From assembly GCA_022820505.1 (NCBI GenBank), contig JAJEFK010000054.1, positions 62,001-126,000 of the forward strand: a DNA stretch of 64,000 nt. The letters run 5' to 3'. Under the pieces are notes generated by a model. It saw only the letters and a program-made list of their open reading frames with translations. It searched no databases and was not told the origin of the DNA. A program made the position numbers and the translations under genes. Positions 8,055 to 16,889 of the stretch are shown here, piece by piece (within the stretch, counting starts at the first letter, position 1; each line of letters starts with the position of its first letter). The DNA is from Acidimicrobiia bacterium. GTDB lineage: Bacteria > Actinomycetota > Acidimicrobiia > Acidimicrobiales > Poriferisodalaceae.

Positions 8055-9047
8055 ATGACGCTGCCGGTCGCCGTGGACGCAATGGGCGGCGATGATGCCC
8101 CCGCTGCGGTCGTGGAGGGGGCGCTGGAGGCCGTGCGCGAGGGCCTCGATGTCGTCCTCGTGGGTCGCCGCGATGCGATCGCCGCTGTCGGCGGCGAGTC
8201 GCTCCCCATCATCGAGGCTTCCGAGGTCATCGAGATGTCCGAGGAGCCGAGCCGCGCGGTGCGGACCAAGAGAGACTCGTCGATCAGCCGGGCAGTCAAC
8301 GCCGTGCGTGACGGCGAGGCCTCTGCGGTGGTGAGCGCCGGCAATACCGGTGCCGTGGCGGCAGCGGCGCTGCTGAGGCTCAAGCGCTTGCCCGGCGTTG
8401 CCCGCCCGGCCATAGCAACTGCGTTCCCCGTGCCGGGCGGCCGCACTGCCCGCGTCCTGCTCGATTCGGGCGCGATGGCCGATTGCGACGCCCAATGGCT
8501 GCACCAATTCGCCCGTCTCGGCTCGGCCTACAGCCGCATCCGCTTCGGCGTGGCGGTGCCGAGCGTCGGCTTGCTCTCGATCGGCGAGGAACCCGAAAAG
8601 GGCAGCTTGCTCATCAAGGAGACTCACAAGCTGCTTGCGGTCGACGACGAGATCGATTTCTACGGCAACGTCGAAGGCGGCGACCTCCTCGACGGCCCCG
8701 TGGATGTCGTGGTCACCGACGGCTTCACCGGCAACGTGCTGCTGAAGTCGCTCGAAGGCACGGCGTCGTTCTTCGTGCGTCTGATCCTCGAACGTCTCGC
8801 CGAGGGCGGGGAGGCGGGCGCGGAAGCACTTCGCCTGCTGGCGCCGCTCGCAGACGAAATGAGCGCCGACAACATCGGCGGAGCGATGCTGCTCGGCGTT
8901 CGGGGAGTCTGTGTGATCGCGCACGGTTCGTCGAGTCCGAAGGCCATCACGAGCGCCATCAGGTCTGCCCACCGGATGGTCGAGGCTGATTTGCTGGGCG
9001 AGCTGGCGGCCACGAGCCTCCCGTCTCCTCCTGCGGACCACCGGTAG
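8055..9047 (+). CDS. plsX: Phosphate acyltransferase PlsX
   Basis: PlsX converts acyl-ACP to acyl-phosphate, feeding PlsY at the start of phospholipid synthesis; it is a peripheral membrane enzyme. The 330-residue protein has the family opening VAVDAMGGDDAP, the motif SAGNTGA (about 95-101) and VVTDGFTGNVLLKS (about 217-230), and is normal in length. It lies between rpmF and acpP, its acyl-carrier partner, and the downstream acpP start is only a few bases away. ATG 8055 gives the canonical N-terminus. Confidence 0.95.
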   Translation: MTLPVAVDAMGGDDAPAAVVEGALEAVREGLDVVLVGRRDAIAAVGGESLPIIEASEVIEMSEEPSRAVRTKRDSSISRAVNAVRDGEASAVVSAGNTGAVAAAALLRLKRLPGVARPAIATAFPVPGGRTARVLLDSGAMADCDAQWLHQFARLGSAYSRIRFGVAVPSVGLLSIGEEPEKGSLLIKETHKLLAVDDEIDFYGNVEGGDLLDGPVDVVVTDGFTGNVLLKSLEGTASFFVRLILERLAEGGEAGAEALRLLAPLADEMSADNIGGAMLLGVRGVCVIAHGSSSPKAITSAIRSAHRMVEADLLGELAATSLPSPPADHR

Positions 9048-9050
9048 GCT
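9045..9050 (+). promoter_or_regulatory. -10 box of acpP
   Basis: TAGGCT overlaps the last codons of plsX (stop 9045-9047) and ends ten bases before ATG 9061. Transcription would start just ahead of that ATG. It argues against using GTG 9052, which abuts the box, as the start. Confidence 0.45.
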
Positions 9051-9060
9051 CGTGGCCGCC

Positions 9061-9351
9061 ATGCCCGCCGAAACTCATGTGCGCCAGAGTCCCCCCGAGC
9101 GTGAGGAGGTCTTCGATCTCATCCGCGACCAGCTCGCCGACATCTTGGAGCTGGAGCCGTCCCAGGTCGCCGAGTCGTCCTCGTTCGTGGACGATCTCGG
9201 TGCCGACTCGCTGGCACTGATCGAACTGGTCGAAGCGCTGGAAGAGGAGCTGTCGGACCGCACGGTGGGCTTTCGTATCGAAGACGAGGACCTCGAAGAC
9301 CTCAAGACCGTGCGCGATGCCATCGATTACGTGATGGAGCGCGTCGGCTGA
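9061..9351 (+). CDS. acpP: Acyl carrier protein
   Basis: A 96-residue acidic four-helix carrier protein. The phosphopantetheine attachment motif GADSLALIEL places the modified serine at residue 50. It carries growing acyl chains for fatty-acid synthesis and donates them to PlsX, encoded just upstream. The N-terminus is about 15 residues longer than in compact ACPs. An alternative GTG at 9052 would add three residues. It is followed after one base by rnc, the usual acpP-rnc pair. Confidence 0.95.
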   Translation: MPAETHVRQSPPEREEVFDLIRDQLADILELEPSQVAESSSFVDDLGADSLALIELVEALEEELSDRTVGFRIEDEDLEDLKTVRDAIDYVMERVG

Positions 9352-9352
9352 C

Positions 9353-10117
9353 GTGCAGACCGCTGTCGCCCAACTGGCTGAGCACGACAGCTTTGAGCGG
9401 CGTGTCGGATATCGCTTTGCTGACGCCGGACTTCTGACCGAGGCGCTGTCTCACCGGAGCTGGTGCCACGAGCGCAACGTTGAACAGCCGACGGGATCGC
9501 AGGTGGCCTCCAACGAGCGCTTGGAATTCCTCGGAGATGCCGTGCTCGGTCTCTGTGTCTGCCAGCTCGCAGTGACACGCTGGCCTGATCTCGGACCAGG
9601 CGACCTGAGTGCGGTGCGATCTGCAGTAGTGAACGCCAGCGCGTTGGCCGAAGCCGCTCGACGCTGCGAGCTGGGGCCGGCTTTGCTGCTCGGCAAGGGT
9701 GAGGCCGCGACCGGTGGCGCCGACAAGGAGTCAATCCTGGCCGATGGGCTCGAAGCTGTGCTGGGCGCGATATTCCTCGACGGCGGCCTCGCTGCTGCCC
9801 GCGATGTCGTAGAGCGGCTGCTGGGCGAGCGTCTGGCCGAAGCAGCGAGCGAGCCGGGCACCCGCGAGGCAAAGAACCGGCTGCAAGAGCTCGTGGCGCG
9901 GCAATTCGGCACCGAGCCCATTTACGACGTGTCGAGCTCAGGACCAGCGCACCGCCCTCGATTCGTTGCCGCGGCGCGCATTTGCGATGAGGTCTGGGGG
10001 CGCGGTGAGGGCTCTACCAAGCGCGCGGCCGAACGGCGCGCGGCGCAAGCTGCGTGCACTCGCCTTCAAGATCTCGACGACCCACCTGTTGATGCGGAGG
10101 AGCCTGCTCATGGCTGA
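9353..10117 (+). CDS. rnc: Ribonuclease III
   Basis: RNase III cleaves double-stranded RNA and processes the rRNA precursor. The 254-residue protein has the catalytic signature NERLEFLGDAVL (about 54-65), the second acidic patch around ADGLEAVLGAIFLDGG (about 130), and a C-terminal double-stranded-RNA-binding domain (about 163-235) ending in the expected Ala/Arg-rich helix. GTG 9353 is one base after the acpP stop. The 3' end overlaps the next gene by eight bases. Confidence 0.95.
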   Translation: MQTAVAQLAEHDSFERRVGYRFADAGLLTEALSHRSWCHERNVEQPTGSQVASNERLEFLGDAVLGLCVCQLAVTRWPDLGPGDLSAVRSAVVNASALAEAARRCELGPALLLGKGEAATGGADKESILADGLEAVLGAIFLDGGLAAARDVVERLLGERLAEAASEPGTREAKNRLQELVARQFGTEPIYDVSSSGPAHRPRFVAAARICDEVWGRGEGSTKRAAERRAAQAACTRLQDLDDPPVDAEEPAHG

Positions 10118-10943
10118 GCTGCCGGAGATCGAGATTGCCAAGCGCGATCTGGACAAGGAAGTCGCGACCCCGCGCAAGATCAAGTCGGTCGATGTCCCCG
10201 GCACCAAGAAGGCGCTGCCGGCGATGCGCTCCAAGCAGCAGTTCGCCGACTTGCTGGTTGACAAGAGGATCACTTCGGTGTCCCGCCAGGGAACGCTGAT
10301 TCTCTTCCATCTCGACACAGAGGAGATCATGGTCGCGAACCTCGGCGCGACAGGTTCGTTCAGGCGGGCAACGTCACGCATGCCACAGGATCCCGATACC
10401 AAGGTCGTGCTCACGTTCACAAAGGGCGGGCAGTTGCGCCTGCTCGACTCAGGTGACGAGGCGACGCTGCGCGTACTGTCGTGGTCTCGCTACGACAAGA
10501 TCTACCCGCAGCAGGTCGATCTCGGCTTCGACCCGGTTGACATGCCGATGCCGTGGACTGACTTCGCGCTCATGCTGCGCGGCCGTTCTGACACGATCCG
10601 CGATCTGCTGCTGGACCAGACGTTCGTTGTCGGCCTCGGACCGATGTACTCCGACGAGGTGCTGCATGCGGCGCGGCTCTCCCATGCACGCGTTGCCAGC
10701 GAACTGAACACTCAAGAAGTGCGTCGGCTGTACCGCGCCATCGTCGAAACGGTTCACAACTCCATCAAGTACCGAGGTTCGGGCACCAGCGGCCATCTCG
10801 ACATCTTCGGCAAGTCGGGGGGCTTCGATTCCTATCTCGAGGTCTTCGGGCGGGCGGGCGAGCGATGTCGCAACGGCCGGGGCGATGTCCTCACGACGGT
10901 GATCCGGGGTGTGACGCACCACTACTGCGATTATCAGGTGTAG
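10110..10943 (+). CDS. Degenerate MutM/Nei-family protein lacking the catalytic proline
   Basis: The 277-residue protein has the full Fpg/Nei layout: N-terminal beta-sandwich, helix-two-turns-helix region (DLLLDQTFVVGLGPMYSDEVL) and a C-terminal finger region. Active Fpg enzymes start with Pro-Glu after Met removal; here the start reads MAELPE, so the nucleophilic proline is Ala. The lysine of the RGK loop is Thr (RQGTLIL), the Asn of the usual GIGNIYADE is Pro (GLGPMYSDE), and the finger keeps only two of four cysteines (ERCRN and HYCDYQ). Glu3 is kept. The protein sits in the usual rnc-mutM-smc slot. I infer a DNA-binding protein or an altered lesion reader rather than a normal glycosylase/lyase. 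ATG 10110 overlaps rnc. Confidence 0.8.
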   Translation: MAELPEIEIAKRDLDKEVATPRKIKSVDVPGTKKALPAMRSKQQFADLLVDKRITSVSRQGTLILFHLDTEEIMVANLGATGSFRRATSRMPQDPDTKVVLTFTKGGQLRLLDSGDEATLRVLSWSRYDKIYPQQVDLGFDPVDMPMPWTDFALMLRGRSDTIRDLLLDQTFVVGLGPMYSDEVLHAARLSHARVASELNTQEVRRLYRAIVETVHNSIKYRGSGTSGHLDIFGKSGGFDSYLEVFGRAGERCRNGRGDVLTTVIRGVTHHYCDYQV

Positions 10944-10970
10944 ACGCCGACCTTCACACTTCGAGCTGCC

Positions 10971-13900
10971 GTGTTCCTCCGCTCCCTGACTCTGTCCGGT
11001 TTCAAGTCGTTCGCGGACACGGCCACGCTCACCTTCGAGCCGGGCGTCACCGTGGTGGTGGGCCCGAACGGCAGCGGCAAGTCGAACGTCGTCGACGCGA
11101 TCGCGTGGGTGCTCGGCGCGCAAGGGCCGCGCGCGTTGCGAGGTCAGCGGATGGACGACGTCGTCTTCGCGGGCACTGATCGCCGGACGGCCCTGGGCCG
11201 AGCACAGGTCACCCTGGTCATCGACAACGAGTCGCAGACGCTGCCCACGCAGACGGCAGAAGTAGCCATCACTCGCACGCTGTTCCGCTCGGGCGAGTCC
11301 GAATATGCACTCAACGGAACGCCCTGCCGGCTGCTCGACCTGCAGGAACTGCTCAACGACGCCGGGGTCGGCCGCCAGCAGCACATCATCGTGGCCCAAG
11401 GCCAGATCGAGCAGGTGTTGGCAGCTCGTCCCGAAGAACGGCGAGCGCTGATCGAGGAAGCGGCCGGTGTGCTGAAGTTCCGTCGCCGCAAGGAGCGCGC
11501 CGAACGGCGGCTGGAGGGCACTGAGGCACATGTGACCCGGCTGGTGGATCTGCAGCGCGAGCTGCGTCGCCAGCTGCGGCCGCTGGAGCGTCAGGCCGCC
11601 GCTGCCCGGCGGTATCAGGAGATCAGCGCAGAACTGGTTGAGCTCCAGCTCTACAACGCCGGACGCGAGCTGGCTGCACACCAGGAGGCGCAGCGCGAGT
11701 CCGACGCTCGGCGAGTCACCTTCACAGCCCAGCAGGAAGCGGTGGCGGCATCGATATCCGACATCGACGGGGCGATCGACGATGCGCAGTCCCAGCTTGC
11801 ACAACTGACCGCCGAACCGGCTGATCGGCTGCCGCGGGTGGTGTCGCTGTCGGAGCGGGCGCGCGGCTTGATCGGCCAGACGTATGAGCGAATGCGCTCA
11901 GTCGAGCGAGAACGCAACGCCCTGCTCGATTCCGATGTGGTGGTGACGTTGACCGACGAGCACGCTCGCGTCTCGGCCGAACTGGCCGATATCGACGTCG
12001 CCTCTGCGCAGGCTGCATCGTCAGGCGATCCGGCGGATGACGCCGGCTCGCAGACCGGTGACGGTGCGGACGTCCATACGGCCGAACAAGCCCACGCTGA
12101 GGCCGAGGAGCGTCTCGCCTCTGCAGCCGCATCGCTGTCACAGGCCGACGAGCATCAGAGAGGCACGGCCGAGGAGCTGCAGCACTGGATCGGGCGCTTC
12201 GAGGCGTTGGCGTCCGCGGTCGCCGCTGCGCGCACCGATTCGGGCATCGCTGCGCTGGATGGCGTGACCGGAGTTGTCGGTGTGCTCGGCGATCTGGTGA
12301 CGATTGAGGGCGGCTGGGAAGCCGCTGCCGAGGCTGCCGCGGACGGAGCGCTGTCGGCAGTCGTCGTTCGCGATGACAGAGCAGCTGCAGCGGCCCTTGC
12401 GGCGCTGGCCGACGGCGATTCGCACGGCTCGGTGATCTCGCTCGACAAGCTGCCAGCCGCTCGCGAGCCGAGCCGTCAGGCAGCAGGCGGCGAGTTCGTG
12501 CGACCGCATCTGCAGGTGGCCGCCGATGCTCCGGATTGGTGCCGCAATGAGCTTGAGATGCTGCTGGATGCAGTTGTCGATGAAGCGACCTGTGTCCCGG
12601 GTGACTGGTCGAGCGCGTACGACCGTGCGCTGGCCGACCGCGAAGCAGTCTTTGTGACGGCAAGCGGCGACCGGTTCGGGCCTCGACGTTGGCGGATCGG
12701 CAGCACCGGTCCGGCTGCGGCCACCGCGGCGCTCGATCATGCACGCGGACGGATTGACGAGCTGACCCACGACCATCGTCAGGCGGCCGCAGCTTGGGCC
12801 TCGGCGCAGCAGGCGCATGGGGCCGCACTCGATGGGTTCCAGCAGGCTCAGCGCGCAGCGGAGGCGCTGCGACGCCGTGTCGCCGCTGCTGCCGCCCGGC
12901 AGGCCGCTCAAGCCCAGGCCGCCCACGAGCAGGCCGCCGCGCAGCAGCAGCGCCAGTCGGCGCTCGCCGAGCGGCTCGAGGCCATTTCGCAGCGTCTTGC
13001 AGGTCACCAGAGCTCTCATGCAGCCGCGTCCGCTCGGCTGGACAGGGCCGAGGTCATCGTGTCGGGGTTGGATCGACTCGCGCTGCTGCTCTCACAGCAC
13101 CGTCAGCGCCTCGATGCCGAGGCACGGCACCTGCGTTCTCGCTACGAGGCCCGCACCGAGCTCGTGCGGCAGCTCACGGAGCGCCTCGACGCACTCCGTC
13201 ACGAACGTGACGCGGCGGCCGCCCGCCAAGAGCAGCTGCGCACCGAGCTCGCGGCGCTCGACGTGGCTGATGCAGAACGGCGCACCAAGCGGGACGCCCT
13301 GATCTCGGCGCTGCGTGCGGACTTCGACGCAGACCCTGCGACGGCGCTCGCTGCATCGCCGCCGCCGCTGCCCGACGGCGTCACCGCGGCGGCACACGAG
13401 CGGGCACTGCGAGCGGATCTGAACCGCCTGGGCCCGGTGAACCCGCTGGCGCTGTCGGAGTACGAGGAAGCTTCGGAGCGCTTCGAATTCGTGGCCGCCC
13501 AGCTTGCGGACGTGCGCAACAGCCGCAGGGAGCTGCACAAGGTCATCCGCGCCATCGACGCGGAGATCATCGCCACATTCGCGGACGCATTCGAAGATGT
13601 CGCCCGGAACTTTGCCGAGCTGTTCAGCACGCTGTTCCCGGGCGGCACGGGCCGGCTCTCGCTGACCGATCCCGAAGAGCTCCTCACGTGCGGGGTGGAA
13701 CTTGATGTTCGGCCGGCCGGCAAGCGCGTCGGACGGCTGTCGCTGCTGTCGGGCGGCGAGCGCTCGCTGGTGGCGCTGGCCTACCTCTTCGCCGTCTTTC
13801 GCAGCCGGCCGTCGCCGTTCTACGTCCTCGACGAAGTCGAAGCAGCGCTCGACGACGTCAACCTGCAGCGTTTCTTGGACCTGGTGGCAGAGTTCCGGAG

Positions 13901-14141
13901 GGAGTCGCAGTTGATCATCGTGAGCCACCAACGACGCACGATGGAATCGGCTGATGTCCTGTACGGCGTGTCCATGCCGCCCGGCGGCTCGAGCGTGGTG
14001 GTTTCGGAGCGGCCTTCCCAAGCGGCCGCACTCATCGCTGCTGGCGGCTCACCCGGATCCGAGGGGCCGCTGCCGGAACGGCCGGAGTCGGAACAGCTCG
14101 AATCGGAACACGGCAGGGAGCCCGCGACGGCGCCTCGGTAG
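10971..14141 (+). CDS. smc: Chromosome segregation SMC protein
   Basis: SMC forms the condensin core that compacts and separates daughter chromosomes. At 1056 residues it is shorter than the roughly 1150-1200 usual, the shortfall being in the coiled-coil arms. Seen in order: Walker A GPNGSGKS (31-38), first arm (about 170-425, with a Gly/Asp-rich interruption near 345-365), hinge (about 428-590, beginning DGVTGVVGVLGDLV), second arm (about 600-830), signature LSLLSGGERSLVALAYL, Walker B FYVLDEVEAALDD and a short disordered tail. GTG 10971 gives the canonical start MFLRSLTLSGFKSF. ftsY follows after 11 bases, the usual smc-ftsY-ffh order; kleisin ScpA and ScpB are not in this window. Confidence 0.95.
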   Translation: MFLRSLTLSGFKSFADTATLTFEPGVTVVVGPNGSGKSNVVDAIAWVLGAQGPRALRGQRMDDVVFAGTDRRTALGRAQVTLVIDNESQTLPTQTAEVAITRTLFRSGESEYALNGTPCRLLDLQELLNDAGVGRQQHIIVAQGQIEQVLAARPEERRALIEEAAGVLKFRRRKERAERRLEGTEAHVTRLVDLQRELRRQLRPLERQAAAARRYQEISAELVELQLYNAGRELAAHQEAQRESDARRVTFTAQQEAVAASISDIDGAIDDAQSQLAQLTAEPADRLPRVVSLSERARGLIGQTYERMRSVERERNALLDSDVVVTLTDEHARVSAELADIDVASAQAASSGDPADDAGSQTGDGADVHTAEQAHAEAEERLASAAASLSQADEHQRGTAEELQHWIGRFEALASAVAAARTDSGIAALDGVTGVVGVLGDLVTIEGGWEAAAEAAADGALSAVVVRDDRAAAAALAALADGDSHGSVISLDKLPAAREPSRQAAGGEFVRPHLQVAADAPDWCRNELEMLLDAVVDEATCVPGDWSSAYDRALADREAVFVTASGDRFGPRRWRIGSTGPAAATAALDHARGRIDELTHDHRQAAAAWASAQQAHGAALDGFQQAQRAAEALRRRVAAAAARQAAQAQAAHEQAAAQQQRQSALAERLEAISQRLAGHQSSHAAASARLDRAEVIVSGLDRLALLLSQHRQRLDAEARHLRSRYEARTELVRQLTERLDALRHERDAAAARQEQLRTELAALDVADAERRTKRDALISALRADFDADPATALAASPPPLPDGVTAAAHERALRADLNRLGPVNPLALSEYEEASERFEFVAAQLADVRNSRRELHKVIRAIDAEIIATFADAFEDVARNFAELFSTLFPGGTGRLSLTDPEELLTCGVELDVRPAGKRVGRLSLLSGGERSLVALAYLFAVFRSRPSPFYVLDEVEAALDDVNLQRFLDLVAEFRRESQLIIVSHQRRTMESADVLYGVSMPPGGSSVVVSERPSQAAALIAAGGSPGSEGPLPERPESEQLESEHGREPATAPR

Positions 14142-14144
14142 CCT
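14139..14144 (+). promoter_or_regulatory. -10 box of ftsY (near-leaderless)
   Basis: TAGCCT overlaps the smc stop codon and ends eight bases before GTG 14153, giving ftsY its own start point inside the smc-ftsY junction. Confidence 0.4.
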
Positions 14145-14152
14145 GCCGACCA

Positions 14153-15256
14153 GTGAGCACCACGACAGTTCTCATCGTCATTGTCATCTTTGTCGTGGCA
14201 ACTGTGCTCCTCGCCTCCCTTCCATTCGTTCATCGTGCACGGCAGCGGCGCTCGAGACCGGCGTCACCGCACACCCCTGTTGCCGTGTCCCCACCTGCGG
14301 CACGGACGATCGATGAGCCGGTCGCGGTGCAGGCGCCGACCCCTGCCACCTTCAGCTCGGGACTGGCCTCCTCGCGCCGCACCCTGCGAGACCGGCTGGC
14401 GTCGATGAACCGGCGGCGGCCAGACGAGACCACGTGGGAGAGCCTGGAGGAGGCGCTGCTCGGCGCCGATGTCGGCGTGACGACCACGATGGCCACTCTG
14501 GAACGCCTGCGCACCACTGCCGCCGACCAGGGCATCGTCGACGCGGACGAACTGATGCACGCACTGGCTGAGGGGATGCGCGCATCGCTGGATGCAGATC
14601 GCACGCTGCACGCGACCGCGCCGGAGCGGGAGGGCACCACGCCCGTGTGGCTGTTCGTGGGCGTCAACGGTGTCGGCAAGACCACCACGATCGGCAAAGT
14701 GGGTGCCCGGCTCTCGGCACAGGGTCAAGCTGTGGTGATGGCGGCCGGCGACACTTTCCGCGCGGCAGCGACCGACCAATTGCAAACCTGGGCTGATCGA
14801 TGCGGGGCGGAGCTGATCTCGGGCAGTTCCGGGGCGGACCCCAGCTCGGTCGTGCATGACGCGGTCAGCGCGGCCGCAGCCCGCGGTGCCGACGTGGTGC
14901 TCGCCGACACTGCCGGCAGGCTGCAGAACCGCAAGAATCTGATGGACGAACTCGCCAAAGTCCGTCGAGTCGCCGACCGAGAGCCCGGCGCCGTTGCCGA
15001 GACGCTGCTCGTCATCGACGCCACCACCGGACAGAACGGCTTGAGCCAAGCGCGGGCTTTCGCCGAGGCCACCGATGTCACGGGCGTCGTGCTCACCAAA
15101 CTGGACGGCTCGGCCAAGGGCGGGATCGTGTTCGCCATCGAGGCCGAGCTGGGCCTGCCGGTGAAGCTGGTGGGACTCGGCGAGGGCCCCGACGATCTCG
15201 TCGACTTCGAACCCGACAGCTACATCGACGCGCTGCTCGGCGTCGACGCCGACTAG
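14153..15256 (+). CDS. ftsY: Signal recognition particle receptor FtsY
   Basis: FtsY is the membrane receptor GTPase that docks SRP-ribosome complexes for co-translational insertion. The 367-residue protein starts with one transmembrane helix (about 5-25), then a Pro/Ala linker, the N domain (about 70-155) and the G domain with GVNGVGKTTTIGK (169-181), DTAGR and TKLDGSAKGG. The N-terminal membrane anchor is a usual actinobacterial feature. It lies 11 bases after smc and just before ffh, its SRP partner. GTG 14153 is the start supported by the hydrophobic N-terminus. Confidence 0.95.
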   Translation: MSTTTVLIVIVIFVVATVLLASLPFVHRARQRRSRPASPHTPVAVSPPAARTIDEPVAVQAPTPATFSSGLASSRRTLRDRLASMNRRRPDETTWESLEEALLGADVGVTTTMATLERLRTTAADQGIVDADELMHALAEGMRASLDADRTLHATAPEREGTTPVWLFVGVNGVGKTTTIGKVGARLSAQGQAVVMAAGDTFRAAATDQLQTWADRCGAELISGSSGADPSSVVHDAVSAAAARGADVVLADTAGRLQNRKNLMDELAKVRRVADREPGAVAETLLVIDATTGQNGLSQARAFAEATDVTGVVLTKLDGSAKGGIVFAIEAELGLPVKLVGLGEGPDDLVDFEPDSYIDALLGVDAD

Positions 15257-15268
15257 CAGGGATGGGTG

Positions 15269-16750
15269 ATGTTCGACACGCTGACTGACCGCCTGTCCGG
15301 AACCCTGCGGGGCTTGCGGGGTCGCGGACGCATGCGCCCGGCCGACGTCGACGAGGCATTGGCGGAGATCCGCTTGGCGCTGCTCGAAGCCGACGTCAAC
15401 GTTGCGGTCGTGCGCCGCTTCGTGGAGCGGGTCCGCGAACGCAGCATCGGCGGCGAGGTCACTGCCAGCCTCACACCCGGCCAGCAGGTCACCAAGATCG
15501 TCAACGACGAGCTCATCGACATCCTGGGCACCAGCCCGCTCGACGTCCAGTTCGCGTCCAAGCCGCCCACCGTGGTGCTGCTGGCCGGGCTCCAGGGCTC
15601 CGGCAAGACGACCGCCGCGGCCAAGTTGGCCCAGTGGTGCAAGTCCCAGGGCCGCAACCCGCTGCTGGTCGGAGCCGACCTGCAGCGCCCCGCAGCCGTC
15701 GAGCAGCTGAGGACGCTCGCCCGCAGCATCGATGTGGAGGTCTGGAGCGAAGCGGGCGACCCGGTGGACTGTGCAGCCGGCGGGCTCTCCCACGCCCAGC
15801 AAGCCGGCCGCGACGTGCTCATCGTGGACACGGCGGGCCGGCTGGCGGTCGACGCGGAGCTGATGACCGAGGTGGCCCGCATCTCCGACGCCGTCGAGCC
15901 CCATTACACCTTCCTCGTCGTCGATGCCATGGTGGGCCAGGACGCTGTTGCGACCGCTGAGACCTTCCACGCAACGCTCGAAGTGGACGGGATCATCCTG
16001 ACCAAGCTCGACGGCGACGCCCGCGGCGGCGCGGCCCTGTCGGTCGCCGAGGTCGTCGGCCGCCCGGTGGCGTTCGCATCAGTCGGCGAGAAGATCGACG
16101 ACTTCGAGCAGTTCCATCCGGACCGCATGGCGAGCCGGATTCTCGGCATGGGCGACGTGATGACGCTCATCGAGAAGGCCGAGCGCGTCTACGAGCAGGA
16201 GGAGGCGGAAGCGGCGGCTCAGCGTCTCGTCGAGGGCACATTCACGCTCGACGATTTCGTGGATCAGCTTCGGCAGCTTCGCAAGATGGGCAACCTGCAG
16301 AGCATCGTCTCGATGATGCCGGGCGTTTCCGACCAGGTTCGCAATGCGGAGATCGACGATGATCGCATCACCACCGCTGAGGCCATCGTGCTGTCGATGA
16401 CGCCGGCGGAGCGCGTGTCGCCGGAGATCATCGACGCTTCCCGCCGGGCCCGCATTGCCGCCGGCAGCGGCACGTCGTCAGCGCAGGTCAGCAACCTGCT
16501 CAAGCAGTTCACGCAGATGCGCAAGATGATGGGCGGAATGATGGGTCTGGGCTCGAAGCGCCGGCCGGCCGGCCGGAAGGCTGCTCGCAAGCGTGGAAAG
16601 AGCACCGGTCGTGCCGGCGGCGGCTCGCGCACTGGCGGGGGAGGCAGAGCCACACCCAAGGGAGCATCCCGGACGGGCAAGCCGGCAGGCAAGCCGTCGG
16701 TCGCCGACATCGACTGGGACGCGCTCGACCTGAAGCTGCCCGGCCGCTGA
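15269..16750 (+). CDS. ffh: Signal recognition particle protein Ffh
   Basis: Ffh binds SRP RNA and the signal sequence of nascent membrane proteins, then docks with FtsY. The 493-residue protein has the N domain, the G domain with LQGSGKTTAAAKLA (about 107-120), DTAGRLAVDAEL, TKLDGDARGG, and the methionine-rich M domain ending at MMGGMMGLGSK. After that comes a basic tail of about 65 residues rich in Arg, Gly and Lys, common in high-GC actinobacteria. GTG 15266 directly before ATG 15269 is an alternative; both follow AGCAGGGA. rpsP and the ribosome-maturation genes follow after 139 bases. Confidence 0.95.
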   Translation: MFDTLTDRLSGTLRGLRGRGRMRPADVDEALAEIRLALLEADVNVAVVRRFVERVRERSIGGEVTASLTPGQQVTKIVNDELIDILGTSPLDVQFASKPPTVVLLAGLQGSGKTTAAAKLAQWCKSQGRNPLLVGADLQRPAAVEQLRTLARSIDVEVWSEAGDPVDCAAGGLSHAQQAGRDVLIVDTAGRLAVDAELMTEVARISDAVEPHYTFLVVDAMVGQDAVATAETFHATLEVDGIILTKLDGDARGGAALSVAEVVGRPVAFASVGEKIDDFEQFHPDRMASRILGMGDVMTLIEKAERVYEQEEAEAAAQRLVEGTFTLDDFVDQLRQLRKMGNLQSIVSMMPGVSDQVRNAEIDDDRITTAEAIVLSMTPAERVSPEIIDASRRARIAAGSGTSSAQVSNLLKQFTQMRKMMGGMMGLGSKRRPAGRKAARKRGKSTGRAGGGSRTGGGGRATPKGASRTGKPAGKPSVADIDWDALDLKLPGR

Positions 16751-16807
16751 GCGCTGCCGGCACATACAGCGGGTGCGTCTCCAAGGGGTTAGCGAGCAGC
16801 GGCCCGT

Positions 16808-16847
16808 TAGGATCGTTCGTCGGCGCGGCGGCCTAGCGGCTCGCCGA
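16808..16847 (+). promoter_or_regulatory. rpsP promoter (-10) and leader hairpin
   Basis: TAGGAT (16808-16813) is a good -10 box 76 bases before the rpsP ATG. The leader starts with a hairpin of TCGGCG (16820-16825) and CGCCGA (16842-16847). It likely starts the rpsP-KH-rimM-trmD operon. The leader is short and I do not recognise a known riboswitch in it. Confidence 0.4.
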
Positions 16848-16889
16848 TCCCAACGAGCCCCCATCCGAATTCACCTAACCGGGAGCAAC

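Noticed and set aside
14264-15970. A 568-codon open frame on the minus strand
   Set aside because: Opposite ftsY and ffh, both unambiguous.
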